DNA from: an uncultured Acetatifactor sp.
GTDB taxonomy: Bacteria > Bacillota > Clostridia > Lachnospirales > Lachnospiraceae
Assembly (NCBI GenBank): GCA_910587555.1
Contig: CAJULV010000001.1
Location: forward strand, 143,120 to 207,119
DNA: 64,000 nt
Direction of reading: 5' to 3'
Shown: in pieces, positions 8,785 to 18,032 of the stretch
Layout of the letters: the number at the start of each line of letters is the position of its first letter
How positions within the stretch are numbered: position 1 is the stretch's first letter
Program-made: the position numbers and the translations under genes
Notes under the pieces: model-generated
What the model was told of the DNA's origin: nothing
Databases searched by the model: none
The model's input: only the letters and a program-made list of their open reading frames with translations

Positions 8785-9429
8785 ATGGGAAAAATAAGCG
8801 GTATGGAAGATATCCGTCAGCTGCCGCCCAAGGTCTGCGGCATATACAAAGCGGTAATCCAGATGCTGGAAGAGGGAACGGAGGCAGGAGACATCCGGGT
8901 TTCCGCGGTTACCGAGCGGGCCGGGATCGGGAAAGGCACGGCATATGAGTATTTTGACTCAAAGGAGGAAATCGTGACCTGCGCCATTTTGTACCAGATG
9001 CGCTGCATGTTTGGGTGGCTGAAAGAGACGTTGGAGGAGCTGGACGGCTTTCGGGAGCAGCTTGACTTTCTGTTGACGGAGGTTGAAAAGCGAGAGTACC
9101 ATAAAAACTGTTTCTCCAGGTTTCTTCATATGATGACAGATAATTCCGATTTTAACCGCGGGCTTCGGAAGAGAATGCAGGAGGAGGCCTTTGCACCCTA
9201 TCTGCCTGTAAACGTGTTTGCGGAGGTTATGCGCCGGGGTATGGAAAGGGGCGAGCTGAGGACGGATCTTCCGGTGGATTATATGAGCCACTGCCTGTTT
9301 TCGCATCTGCTGATTTATATGATGGCGGTGACATCTGACGGCTTTCCTGATACAGAGCCGCCGGCAGTGCGGTCCCTGGTATACCGGGGAATTCTGAACG
9401 AACTGGGCGGAGAGTGCAGCAGGAAATAA
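8785..9429 (+). CDS. TetR/AcrR-family transcriptional regulator
   Basis: A one-component repressor of 214 residues. The N-terminal helix-turn-helix is clear (ERAGIGKGTAYEYFDSKEEI, about residues 38-58) and the rest is the all-helical ligand/dimer domain of the family. It starts 5 bp after the permease stop codon; AGGAGG at 8771-8776 overlaps the permease end, so the two genes are one operon. It most likely binds the palindrome at 4429-4444 and releases it when a substrate of the pump binds. The ligand cannot be told from sequence. Confidence 0.93.
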   Translation: MGKISGMEDIRQLPPKVCGIYKAVIQMLEEGTEAGDIRVSAVTERAGIGKGTAYEYFDSKEEIVTCAILYQMRCMFGWLKETLEELDGFREQLDFLLTEVEKREYHKNCFSRFLHMMTDNSDFNRGLRKRMQEEAFAPYLPVNVFAEVMRRGMERGELRTDLPVDYMSHCLFSHLLIYMMAVTSDGFPDTEPPAVRSLVYRGILNELGGECSRK

Positions 9430-9558
9430 TATTTTATGACGGAGTTTATAGTTTTTAGAGATAAATAATAAAATGGACACATTTTAGACACATTTTGACT
9501 GTATGATAGATATCAGATAGTTGATGAACTCACTATCTCCCCCCTCATAAGAAATAGT

Positions 9559-9590
9559 AAAAAGGTTCCGGTGCAAGCCGGGGCCTTTTT
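9559..9590 (+). terminator. Rho-independent terminator after the tetR gene
   Basis: A stem AAAAAGG..CCGG pairs with CCGG..CCTTTTT around the loop TGCAAG, with small TT/GG mismatches, and ends in a T-run. The A-run on the left arm could make it work in both directions. It sits 130 bp past the regulator. Confidence 0.75.
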
Positions 9591-9873
9591 ACGTTGATGG
9601 ATTTTGCTGCGTTTGGTTGACAATGCGGGAAAAGTAATGCACAATAAAAGAAGGAAACTTTTGACGAAGGCCTGTTAAAGCGGGTTTGCAGCAGCCAATA
9701 TGTAATGTGGTGACAGTGAAGCCGCACTATGGGCTGTTGTACGAAACCACCATGGAGAGGGGAGATTACAATTATCAGTTTGCGGTGAAAAGAACGGTGG
9801 ATTTTGCTTTAGCAGCTGCTTCTGGAGGAGAATCAGTAATGGATGGGAACCAAATTCCGCCGTTTCATTGACA
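9591..9873. other. Intergenic stretch with no supported gene
   Basis: The whole gap between tetR (ends 9429) and the GH28 gene (starts 10066) is 636 bp. Its first part (9430-9558) is AT-rich, with a direct repeat ACACATTTT at 9477-9485 and 9488-9496 and an inverted repeat GATAGT/ACTATC at 9516-9537. A 61-codon frame at 9686-9871 (MQQPICNVVTVKPHYGLL...) has no ribosome binding site and no family I recognise; it could be a gene remnant. The right part holds the regulatory sites listed separately. Confidence 0.5.
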
Positions 9874-9894
9874 TTCAGTAAATTAAGTACTGAA
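9874..9894. promoter_or_regulatory. Inverted repeat upstream of the GH28 operon promoter
   Basis: TTCAGTA and TACTGAA are a perfect 7-bp inverted repeat around AATTAAG. The AATTAAGTA core resembles the half-site in the LacI palindrome at 19122-19153 (TGAATTAAGTAAA), and it sits about 30 bp before the -35 hexamer. It is a candidate operator; it has no T-run and is not a terminator. Confidence 0.45.
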
Positions 9895-9908
9895 AAAGCC
9901 GGAAAATA

Positions 9909-9931
9909 CTAAATATAACATTGATATTAAG
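9909..9931. promoter_or_regulatory. Candidate operator shared with the isomerase operon
   Basis: CTAAATAT and ATATTAAG form a 7-of-8 inverted repeat separated by AACATTG, overlapping the -35 hexamer at 9921. The same arms with the same 7-bp spacing and the same position relative to -35 occur at 19181-19203. This argues for a common regulator, most likely the LacI-type protein at 18033-19049. Confidence 0.6.
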
Positions 9932-9949
9932 CCGTATTAAGTGAATAAT
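9921..9949 (+). promoter_or_regulatory. Promoter of the GH28/GH78 operon
   Basis: TTGATA (9921-9926), 17-bp spacer, AATAAT (9944-9949). The 30-bp block 9921-9950 is identical to 19193-19222 except for four central bases, so both operons have essentially the same core promoter. The leader to the start codon is about 110 nt. Confidence 0.65.
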
Positions 9950-10065
9950 AACGCTATGGAATCTGCAGAAGGGGAAGTAGCACAGCAGTTTCTGTGATCC
10001 GAACTCCGGCTATGTCGGGAATGCAGGAGAAACGGGAAAATCGGAGAGGATAACAGGGGTATAAG

Positions 10066-12834
10066 ATGTCGGCTTTGTGTATGAATCGCGGGATAGGGAT
10101 GCAGATATTGTTTGCGGAGTCCAGAAGCCTGGTGTTTCAGGTGACGGATGCGGGGGCGGATTACAGCACAGAAACATATGAGGTCTGGCTGAACGGGATA
10201 TATCGCTTTACTTCCTGCAAAACAGTAGAGACAATTTACAATTTAGAACCGGATACGCTGTACGGAATTCAGCTCAGAAGAGGCGGCGTGTGCAGCGAAG
10301 AGGCTGCGGTTTGTACGAAAAAAGAATTTGCAGTTCTGAATGTGAAGGATTTCGGGGCGAGAGGGGACGGCGTGTCGGACGAGACCGCATATATACAGGC
10401 GGCGATTCTGACCTGTCCGCCGGGGAGCCGTGTACGGATTCCCGCCGGTGTCTTTCGGTTCACAAACCTGTTCCTGAAGAGCGATATCACATTGGAAATC
10501 GCGAAGGATGCAGTGTTGTCCGCTATTCCGGACAGCAGCAGGCTGCCGGTGCTTCCGGGAAGAATCGCCTGCAGTGACGGAAAAGGAGAGTTTCTGCCTG
10601 CCTCCTGGGAGGGAGAGCCTGTGGATTCCTATACGGGTATCCTTACCGGGATGTATGTTGAGAATGTAGTCATATGCGGCCAGGGGGTACTGGAAGGAAA
10701 TGCGGATTTTGAGAATTGGTGGACACAGGGGAAATTGAGAGGGACACCGGCAAGGCCCCGAATGATGTTTTTCAATCACTGCAAAAATATTGTGGTACAG
10801 GGGATTACGGTGAGGAATGCCCCTGCCTGGAACCTGCATCCGTATTTTTCGGAGCATTTACAATTTTATGACCTGCACATAGAGTCTCCGGAAGGCTCCT
10901 GCAATACGGACGGCCTGAACCCGGAATCCTGCAGGGACGTGCAGATAGCCGGCGTATTCTTTTCCGTGGGTGACGACTGTATTGCCGTGAAATCAGGCAA
11001 GCTTTATATGGGAAAAACATATAAAACGCCCTCCAGGGATATTTTGATTCATAACTGTCTCATGGAGAAGGGGCATGGCGGTGTCACCATCGGCAGTGAG
11101 ATTGGGGCGGGTGTGGACAATATTGTGGTCCGTAACTGCCGTTTCGTGAATACGGACAGGGGACTGCGGGTAAAAACCAGGCGCGGCAGGGGAGAGGACT
11201 CCCGGCTGAGGGGGATCGTATTTGATGGGGTTACAATGGAAGGCGTGCCCACCCCTTTTGTAATTAACTGCTTCTATTACTGCGATCCGGACGGAAAGTC
11301 CGACTATGTGTCGTCCAAAGAGAAACTGCCCGTAGATGAACGCACGCCCGGAGTGGGGGACATAGTTATCCGGAATGTGTCCTGCAGGGACTGCCATGTT
11401 GCAGGGGTTTATTTTTACGGGCTGCCCGAAGCGCCCATTGAGAGTATCCGGATGGAGAATGTCAGAATTGCCTTTGCGGAGAATACGTCTGAGGGAATGG
11501 CTGCCATGATGTCCGGCTGTGAGAAATGCAGCAGGAAGGGCATCTTTATCAGGAATGCGGAGAAAGCGGTTCTGATAAACGTGGAGTTGTCCGGGTATGA
11601 GGGAGAGGCGCTTGACATTGAAAATGTAGATAAGTGGGAGTGGCTGGAGAAAGCGCCTGATACTGAAAGGGAAAACCATGTCTCAGGTCGTGCTTACGGT
11701 AACAAATACCATGGAAGCCTGAAGGGGATGCTGGCGAAGTATGACAGATACGCCAGAGGGGACGCCTTCAGGGGAAATTCATTGGATGAATTCCGCATGT
11801 GGCAGAACAGGGAACGGGAGATACTGGGGAAGCTGATTGGATTGGGGTATATGGAGAAATGTCCCCTGAATCCTGTCATTGAAGAAACGAAGAAAGTCGA
11901 AAATGGCATCATTCGGGAAAAGGTGATTCTTCAGGTGGAACCGGAAACATATATGCCGGTGTATATATTGATTCCGGAGGGAGGCGGCAGGAAGCCGTGC
12001 TTTATCGCCTTTCCCGGACATATGAGCGGCGGTAAATACAGTGTGGCGGGCTGCTATGATATTCCCGCAGTTCGGGAAAAAATTGATTTGTTTCATTATG
12101 ATTACGGAATGCGGCTTGCCAGGATGGGGTATGTGGCGCTGTGCCCGGACTGCAGGGGCTTTGGAGAGCGCAGGGATGAGGCGATGCAGGGGGATTCGGA
12201 TGCGCATGTTACCGGCAGCACCTGCTTTCAGCTGTCTCATATGGCGGAACCCTTGGGGGAGACGGTTATCGGCATGTTTGTCTGGGACGCCATGCGCCTG
12301 ATTGATTATATATTTGAGCGGGATGAGTGGGACACCGGGCTGTTGGGCTGCATCGGCTTTTCCGGCGGAGGCATGCAGGCCCTGTGGACCTCCGCTTTAG
12401 ACGAGAGGGTCAGGCAGGCCGTTATCAGCGGCTATCTGTACGGCTACAGGGATTCACTGCTGACTTTAAACGGCAACTGCAGCTGCAATTACGTACCGCA
12501 TTTGTTTGAGCATGTGGATATGGGGGATATTGGGTCTCTGATTGCGCCCCGCCCGCTGTTGATTCAGTCCTGCAGGGAGGACAGCCTGAACGGTCCGAGG
12601 GGAATGGCAAATGTGCGGGAGCAGACAGCAATTGTGCGGGAAGCATACGAGAGATACGGAAAAGGGCATTTGCTGATCCATGATGTGAGACAGGGCGGGC
12701 ATTGCTTCCATCCGGAACCGTTGGAAAATGCGCTGGCATGTTTCAGGCAGTCATTGGTTCATGGTAATCATGCCATGGCTCCGGACGGGCGCTGCGCCGT
12801 GGGCGATGGTGCGGTGAGGACAGACAGGGAATGA
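10066..12834 (+). CDS. Polygalacturonase (GH28) fused to an alpha/beta-hydrolase esterase
   Basis: A 922-residue two-enzyme fusion. Residues 1 to about 85 look like a fibronectin-III-like beta domain. Residues about 90-530 are a GH28 right-handed beta-helix opening with VKDFGARGDG; the catalytic set is complete: Asn280-Thr-Asp (NTDG), Asp303-Asp304 (VGDDC), His337 (GHGG) and Arg368-Lys370 (RVK). Residues about 560-910 are an alpha/beta-hydrolase of the dienelactone hydrolase/acetyl xylan esterase type: nucleophile Ser766 in GFSGGG, an oxyanion-region segment FPGHMSGG, and a likely catalytic His879 in GGHCFHPE. There is no signal peptide, so it should act in the cytoplasm on imported galacturonides, removing galacturonate and probably acetyl or other ester groups. 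AGGGG lies 8 bases before the start. It heads an operon with the GH78 gene 20 bp downstream. Exact glycosidic and ester specificity is not determinable here. Confidence 0.88.
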   Translation: MSALCMNRGIGMQILFAESRSLVFQVTDAGADYSTETYEVWLNGIYRFTSCKTVETIYNLEPDTLYGIQLRRGGVCSEEAAVCTKKEFAVLNVKDFGARGDGVSDETAYIQAAILTCPPGSRVRIPAGVFRFTNLFLKSDITLEIAKDAVLSAIPDSSRLPVLPGRIACSDGKGEFLPASWEGEPVDSYTGILTGMYVENVVICGQGVLEGNADFENWWTQGKLRGTPARPRMMFFNHCKNIVVQGITVRNAPAWNLHPYFSEHLQFYDLHIESPEGSCNTDGLNPESCRDVQIAGVFFSVGDDCIAVKSGKLYMGKTYKTPSRDILIHNCLMEKGHGGVTIGSEIGAGVDNIVVRNCRFVNTDRGLRVKTRRGRGEDSRLRGIVFDGVTMEGVPTPFVINCFYYCDPDGKSDYVSSKEKLPVDERTPGVGDIVIRNVSCRDCHVAGVYFYGLPEAPIESIRMENVRIAFAENTSEGMAAMMSGCEKCSRKGIFIRNAEKAVLINVELSGYEGEALDIENVDKWEWLEKAPDTERENHVSGRAYGNKYHGSLKGMLAKYDRYARGDAFRGNSLDEFRMWQNREREILGKLIGLGYMEKCPLNPVIEETKKVENGIIREKVILQVEPETYMPVYILIPEGGGRKPCFIAFPGHMSGGKYSVAGCYDIPAVREKIDLFHYDYGMRLARMGYVALCPDCRGFGERRDEAMQGDSDAHVTGSTCFQLSHMAEPLGETVIGMFVWDAMRLIDYIFERDEWDTGLLGCIGFSGGGMQALWTSALDERVRQAVISGYLYGYRDSLLTLNGNCSCNYVPHLFEHVDMGDIGSLIAPRPLLIQSCREDSLNGPRGMANVREQTAIVREAYERYGKGHLLIHDVRQGGHCFHPEPLENALACFRQSLVHGNHAMAPDGRCAVGDGAVRTDRE

Positions 12835-12853
12835 TAAAACAGGAGGGAATCAT

Positions 12854-15652
12854 ATGCTGCGGGCGGTAAAAATCAGAATGGAATATCTGGAGCATCCTGT
12901 GGGGCTGGGGGGACTTCCCTGGTTTGGATGGGTGCTGGAAAGTGACAGGAAAAATGTGGTTCAGAAAGCCTATCGGCTGCAGATTGCAGAGGATTCGCAG
13001 TTTGAAAGGCTTATCTATGACAGCGGGGTCGTGGAGAGCCGGGAATCCGTTCACGTTGAGGTTCCGGCATATGGAGGGGCTGCTGCTGCGGGAGAAGATG
13101 CCGGGAGCCGGGAAGGCCGCGGGGAGCAGGAGGCCGCAGGGGTACGCGGTTCCGGAGTGAAGCTGCGTTCCTGCACGGAATATTTTGTGCGGGTGCGGGT
13201 CAGCGACGGGGTGGAGGAGAGCCCTTACAGCGAGACGGCGTCCTTTGTGACGGGCATTTTGGAGCAGGGCCAATGGCGGGCGGCGTTTATCACGGCGGAG
13301 AAGGAAGCGGACAGCGGGAAATCAGGCAGTACCTGTCTGAGAAAGCAGATCAGGATAGACGGCAGGGTGTCATATGCCTGCGTGTGCGTAACAGCGTTTG
13401 GGTTATATCGTTTTTTCATCAACGGGGAAAAGGTGGGAGAAGACGAAATGGCTCCTGGATGGACCTCGTACCACAAGCACCTGTGTTATCAGACTTACGA
13501 TGTGACAAACCTTCTAAAAGAGGGAGAAAACAGGCTGGACGCCATGCTGGGGGCAGGCTGGTATAAGGGGAAGATGGGCTTTCTGTTGCTGAGAAACAAT
13601 TACGGTACACGGACGGCATTTCTGATGCAGCTGACAGTGCGGTATGAGGACGGCCGGGAGGAAGTGTTCGTGACGGATGAAAGCTGGCAGGGGCGGCCCG
13701 GGCCGGTTACTTTTTCGGAGATTTACGACGGGGAGTGCTACGATGCCCGTCTGGAGCGGGAGGTTTGGCCCGGCGGGGCAGATGGCTGTGGCACCGATAC
13801 GGGGACAGACGGGAAGGAAGCAGTGTGCAAAAACGGTGCTGGGTCCCGGGGCTGGAGTCCGGCAGAGGCGATTTCTTTTCCCGGAGAGGCGCTTACGGCC
13901 CAGGCCGGCTGCAAGGTGCAGAAGATGGAATGCCGGCAGGCGGAGGAAGGGCTGGTGACTCCAAAGGGGGAAACCGTGATTGATTTCGGGCAGAACCTGA
14001 CAGGCTGGGTTCATTTTCGGGTGCAGGCAGATGAGGGCAGCGAGATTGTACTGAAATGCTTTGAAACGCTGGACGCCGACGGAAATGTATATACGGCAAA
14101 CCTGCGTTCTGCCAGGCAGGAGATCCATTATATCTGCAAAGGCGGAGAAACGGAGGAATACCATCCGCACTTTACCTATATGGGATTCCGGTACGTACAG
14201 GTGCTGGCATGGCCGGGAGTGCCGAAGCGGGAGAATTTTTCGGCCTATGTGCTGTATTCCAGGATGGAGCAGACAGGGACCTTCCGCTGTTCCCATCCTC
14301 TGGTAAACAGGCTGCAGGAAAATATCCTCTGGGGGCTGAAGGGAAATTTTCTGGATATTCCCACAGACTGTCCCCAGCGGGATGAAAGGGTAGGCTGGAC
14401 AGGAGATGCCCAGATTTTCTGCAGGACGGCCTGCTACCTTATGAATACCTATACGTTTTTCCGAAAATGGCTGAAGGATGTGGCGGCGGACCAGACGCCG
14501 GAGGGAGGGGTGCCGCATGTGGTGCCGGATATCATCAGCGGGAAGGAAAAGGATGACTGGCTGCTGTCCCAGGGAACCCATTCGGCGGCGGCATGGGCGG
14601 ACGTGGCGGTCATTAACCCATGGACCATGTATCTTGTCTTCGGCGACAAAACCATACTGGAAGAGCAGTATGAGAGTATGAAAAAGTGGATTGGCTTCAT
14701 GAAGGACCACTCTGTGGATTATATTTGGAATTATAAGCTGCAGTTTGGGGACTGGGTGGCTCTGGACGCGGAGGAGGGGAGTTATTTCGGCGCCACGCCC
14801 AACGACCTGACCTGTACGGCGTATTTTGCCTATTCCACAGGGCTTTTTGCAAAAATCGCGGATATCCTGGGAAGGACGGCGGACGCGGCAGAATATGGCG
14901 CATTGTATGAAAAAATCGCGGAGAAATTCCGGAAGACCTTTTTTACGGACGATGGGGTTATGACGGCACAGACCCAGACTGCCCACATTGTGGCGTTGTA
15001 TTTTAACCTGGTGCCGGAGGTTTTTCGGGAACGGGTCGGAAAACGGCTTGTGGAGCTGCTTGAAAAGGAAGAGGGGCATCTGGTGACGGGCTTTGTGGGA
15101 ACGCCGTATTTCTGCCATGCTCTCAGCCGCAGCGGTTATGTAAAGGAGGCATATGAGCTTCTGTTAAAGGAGGACTTCCCCTCCTGGCTCTACCAGGTGA
15201 AAATGGGGGCAACCACCGTCTGGGAACACTGGGACGGGCTGAAGCCGGACGGCACCATGTGGAGTCCGGACATGAATTCCTTCAACCATTATGCCTACGG
15301 GGCTGTAGGCGACTGGCTGTACCGGGTGGTTCTGGGAATGGAAACGGATGAAAGGGAGCCGGGGTACCGTCATTCCATTATCAGCCCTCAGACAGGAGAT
15401 GCCTTCGACTTCGCGGAAGGTGCCTGCGAGAGTATGTACGGTATGCTGAAGGTCCGGTGGGAAAAGGGGGAAGGGGACAAGGATGTCCGCAGGCTTCTGA
15501 TTACCGTCCCTCATAATACCACAGCGGAGATTCGCCTGGAGAAGGGGGCATGCCAGGTCAGGTCGGAAGGGCTGGAATTCGCCTCCGAGGACGGAATTTT
15601 CATTGCCCGCTGCGGTTCCGGACAGTGGGAGGTAAGCTACCGCAGGGGATGA
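12854..15652 (+). CDS. Alpha-L-rhamnosidase, GH78
   Basis: Hydrolyses terminal alpha-L-rhamnose from oligosaccharides or glycosides. The 932 residues show the GH78 order: N-terminal beta domains (SRKNVVQKAYRLQIAEDSQF; then TAFGLYRFFINGEKVGEDEM), the (alpha/alpha)6 catalytic domain with the family hallmark DCPQRDERVGWTGD at about 505-518 and ATTVWEHWDG near 793, and a C-terminal beta domain (RHSIISPQTGD). There is no signal peptide. A low-complexity Gly/Glu/Ala insert occupies about residues 75-100 and another Gly-rich one about 310-333, both absent from typical members. AGGAGG is 7 bases before the start. It sits in the same operon as the GH28 fusion, consistent with work on a rhamnogalacturonan-type substrate. 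Confidence 0.93.
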   Translation: MLRAVKIRMEYLEHPVGLGGLPWFGWVLESDRKNVVQKAYRLQIAEDSQFERLIYDSGVVESRESVHVEVPAYGGAAAAGEDAGSREGRGEQEAAGVRGSGVKLRSCTEYFVRVRVSDGVEESPYSETASFVTGILEQGQWRAAFITAEKEADSGKSGSTCLRKQIRIDGRVSYACVCVTAFGLYRFFINGEKVGEDEMAPGWTSYHKHLCYQTYDVTNLLKEGENRLDAMLGAGWYKGKMGFLLLRNNYGTRTAFLMQLTVRYEDGREEVFVTDESWQGRPGPVTFSEIYDGECYDARLEREVWPGGADGCGTDTGTDGKEAVCKNGAGSRGWSPAEAISFPGEALTAQAGCKVQKMECRQAEEGLVTPKGETVIDFGQNLTGWVHFRVQADEGSEIVLKCFETLDADGNVYTANLRSARQEIHYICKGGETEEYHPHFTYMGFRYVQVLAWPGVPKRENFSAYVLYSRMEQTGTFRCSHPLVNRLQENILWGLKGNFLDIPTDCPQRDERVGWTGDAQIFCRTACYLMNTYTFFRKWLKDVAADQTPEGGVPHVVPDIISGKEKDDWLLSQGTHSAAAWADVAVINPWTMYLVFGDKTILEEQYESMKKWIGFMKDHSVDYIWNYKLQFGDWVALDAEEGSYFGATPNDLTCTAYFAYSTGLFAKIADILGRTADAAEYGALYEKIAEKFRKTFFTDDGVMTAQTQTAHIVALYFNLVPEVFRERVGKRLVELLEKEEGHLVTGFVGTPYFCHALSRSGYVKEAYELLLKEDFPSWLYQVKMGATTVWEHWDGLKPDGTMWSPDMNSFNHYAYGAVGDWLYRVVLGMETDEREPGYRHSIISPQTGDAFDFAEGACESMYGMLKVRWEKGEGDKDVRRLLITVPHNTTAEIRLEKGACQVRSEGLEFASEDGIFIARCGSGQWEVSYRRG

Positions 15653-15822
15653 GCCGGCCCGGCGTGTGTTGGTACGGCGGTGATTAGGCGGGAGATGACG
15701 CGGGGCAGCGCAATGGCAGGGGAAAAAGAGGAGAGCGTGCCTGCGGAAAAATCGGAAGAGGGCAGGCGGTAACGTCGGCCGGAAGAAGAAAGCGCAGGTG
15801 CGGAACAGGTAAGGGTAAAGGC

Positions 15823-18015
15823 ATGATTTTGAGAAAAAACGGATTTACGTTAAATATAAAATTCTATTACGGTAAAAATGAAATCTGGATTCCCATACCG
15901 GAGGAATGCTACACGGAGGCAGGCTGTGATTTCCGGACAGCGCAGTTCAGGTATCAGGCGTTTTTTAAGCAGAAGGGAGAAGAGGAAACGGCGTTCAGCA
16001 TGGCATTTGAGGCTTCCTATGATACCCGGATGAAGATGGAGGTTACCTTGTCCGGGGAGGAGGATTATTATCATGTAATCCCCTGCAATATCTACGGTGA
16101 CAACCATGCGGAGGAGGTGCGCATCGGGGAATTTCCGCTGCTGACGAAAGCGCATCCGGAAGCGGCGTTCTGTTCTCCCTATTGGGAATTCCGTGCTGAC
16201 AGGGCTGCCATGCCGCTGTCCGCCCTCTGCTGTAAAAGGGGGACGGCTGCGGTATCCGTGGATCCCTATTCGGAGGAAGAGGGCAGGGAAGACGGTTCCT
16301 ATCTGAAAAACGGACTCTTCGCGGCGCTGCCGGACAGCTTTGGTGTGACCTTGGGGTATACCAACGAACCCGTAACATTCCTGAATCGTTCCGTTCCTGC
16401 TGCTGCTGCGGGGAGCCGGGGAAGAAAGGCTTCTGCCACAGGGCGGATTTATGCGCTTGCGGGCAGGGGCAGGACGGACATTCACGAGATCGTGCGGAGG
16501 GAATATGAGAAACGGCATGTGCGTCCGTCCTTCGGAAAAACCTTCCGGCAGGCAGCCGAGGCCATGCTGGACGCGTTTTGCTGCCTGAATTACGACAAGG
16601 CATCAGGGGAATATACCAACAGGAAATGCAGGCCCTTTCAAGACAGGGAACTGAAGCCCTGGAGGAATGTGGTGGAAATCGGCTGGACAGGCGGTGCGAT
16701 TCTGGCGTATCCCCTGGTGGAGAGCCGATATCTTCTGGGAGGGTCGGCGCAGGCTTCGCCTGGGGACGTGAAGTTGGAGCAGACCCGGTTAGAGGAAAAT
16801 CAGGCTCTGGAAGCGGAAGGGAATCCGGCGCAGACTTCGTCTGGGGACGTGAAGTTGGGGCAGACCCGGTTAGAGGAAAATCAGGCTCTGGAAGCGGAAG
16901 GGAATCCGGCGCAGGCTTCGACCGAGGACGTGAAGCCGGAGCGGACCCGGTTAGAGGAAAACCAGGCGCTGGGCACGGAGGAGAAGCTGGCACAGGCGCT
17001 GTCCGGGGAGGAAATGATTGACAGGATCGTGGCAGGATATCGGGAGGAATCGGGATTTTTCCTGGATTTATATGCACCTGTGGGAGAGGGACCAAGCGGC
17101 AGGCTGAACGGCTGGTGGACTTACTATGGCCTGTGCAGGGACTGCCACTGCGCTTACACCCAGGGCAGCGCCGTGTACTATATCCTGAAGACGATACTGT
17201 TTCTGAAGAAAAAAGGCGTACCGTACCGGGAGGCATGGCTGGAGGGCTGCAGGAAGGTGCTGGATACCGCGGTTTACCTTCAGCGGGAGGACGGGGCATT
17301 CGGCTATACCTATTCCGCCAGTGAGAAGAAGGTGCTGGACTGGGAGGGATTTGCGGGATGCTGGTTTGTGCCGGGGCTTCTCTACCTGGCCAGGCTCACG
17401 GGAGAATCTTCCTATGCGGAGGCGGCGCGGAAGGCACATGGTTATTATCGGAATTCCGTATATGACCTGGATTGCTGCGGCGCGCCCATGGATACCTGGA
17501 AGGCAGTGGATCAGGAGGGAAACTTAAGCTTTCTCCATGGCAGCAGGCTGCTTTATGAGGACACCGGGGAAGCGCGGTTTCTGGAGGATATGAAGTGCAG
17601 TGCAGGTTATGAGTTTCTGTGGCGGTACGGCTATCCCACCCGACCGGAGCATCCACCGGTAAATGACGGCTGGAACGCCTGCGGCGGCTCCGTGACATCC
17701 GTATCCAATCCCCATATCCATCCCATGGGAGTGCTGGCGGATGAGGACCTGTTGTTTCTGGCGGATGCTGCCGGGGATGCTTACTACCGTGAACGGGCGC
17801 TGGATTCCGCTGCCTGGATGATGCAGACTCTGGAGTTATACCCGGATAAGACAGGCTATGGGCGCTACGGCATCCTCTCCGAGAGATGGTGTTCTTCTGA
17901 CGGGCTGGTGACGGAGCGCTACGACAACGGCCAGCCATACGGTTCCTGGTTCAGCTATAACCTGTGGGCGGCAGCCAATGTGTTCGAGGCGGTTTTAAGC
18001 CACCTGGACACTTGA
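15823..18015 (+). CDS. Unassigned (alpha/alpha)6-type glycosidase-like protein
   Basis: I do not recognise the exact family of this 730-residue protein. Residues 1 to about 230 are beta-rich. From about 235 it is helical with Trp/Tyr/Gly-rich hairpins such as GWWTYYGLCRDCHCAYTQG, YLQREDGAFGYTYSA and GWNACGGSVTSVSNP, a pattern typical of six-hairpin glycosidases and uronyl hydrolases. No signal peptide is present. Residues 309-389 are a 27-residue tandem repeat rich in Glu/Gln/Asn that interrupts the region before the hairpins. The gene lies 170 bp after GH78 with AAGGG before the start; the gap holds only a poor 25-codon frame (15697-15771). Position in the operon suggests a debranching or unsaturated-uronide role, but function is unknown. 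Confidence 0.75.
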   Translation: MILRKNGFTLNIKFYYGKNEIWIPIPEECYTEAGCDFRTAQFRYQAFFKQKGEEETAFSMAFEASYDTRMKMEVTLSGEEDYYHVIPCNIYGDNHAEEVRIGEFPLLTKAHPEAAFCSPYWEFRADRAAMPLSALCCKRGTAAVSVDPYSEEEGREDGSYLKNGLFAALPDSFGVTLGYTNEPVTFLNRSVPAAAAGSRGRKASATGRIYALAGRGRTDIHEIVRREYEKRHVRPSFGKTFRQAAEAMLDAFCCLNYDKASGEYTNRKCRPFQDRELKPWRNVVEIGWTGGAILAYPLVESRYLLGGSAQASPGDVKLEQTRLEENQALEAEGNPAQTSSGDVKLGQTRLEENQALEAEGNPAQASTEDVKPERTRLEENQALGTEEKLAQALSGEEMIDRIVAGYREESGFFLDLYAPVGEGPSGRLNGWWTYYGLCRDCHCAYTQGSAVYYILKTILFLKKKGVPYREAWLEGCRKVLDTAVYLQREDGAFGYTYSASEKKVLDWEGFAGCWFVPGLLYLARLTGESSYAEAARKAHGYYRNSVYDLDCCGAPMDTWKAVDQEGNLSFLHGSRLLYEDTGEARFLEDMKCSAGYEFLWRYGYPTRPEHPPVNDGWNACGGSVTSVSNPHIHPMGVLADEDLLFLADAAGDAYYRERALDSAAWMMQTLELYPDKTGYGRYGILSERWCSSDGLVTERYDNGQPYGSWFSYNLWAAANVFEAVLSHLDT
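16747..16989 (+). repeat. 81-bp tandem repeat, three in-frame units
   Basis: Units of 27 codons begin at 16747, 16828 and 16909. Units 1 and 2 (sharing TRLEENQALEAEGNP) are almost identical in DNA, and unit 3 has diverged. The repeat is in frame inside the unassigned 730-residue protein and looks like an unstructured linker. Confidence 0.9.
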
Positions 18016-18032
18016 TTACAATTTTGTAGTTT

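Noticed and set aside
9686..9871. 61-codon frame in the GH28 upstream region
   Set aside because: No ribosome site or known family; kept only as a note in the intergenic entry.
13514..15118. 534-codon open frame antisense to the GH78 gene
   Set aside because: Shadow of the rhamnosidase; composition is His/Pro/Arg-rich and no family is visible.
15697..15771. 25-codon frame (MTRGSAMAGEKEESV...) between GH78 and the 730-residue gene
   Set aside because: No ribosome site, and low-complexity composition typical of the local non-coding DNA.
16747..16989. Regular repeats that could suggest a CRISPR array
   Set aside because: The units are contiguous, without spacers, and in frame within a gene; no cas genes are present.
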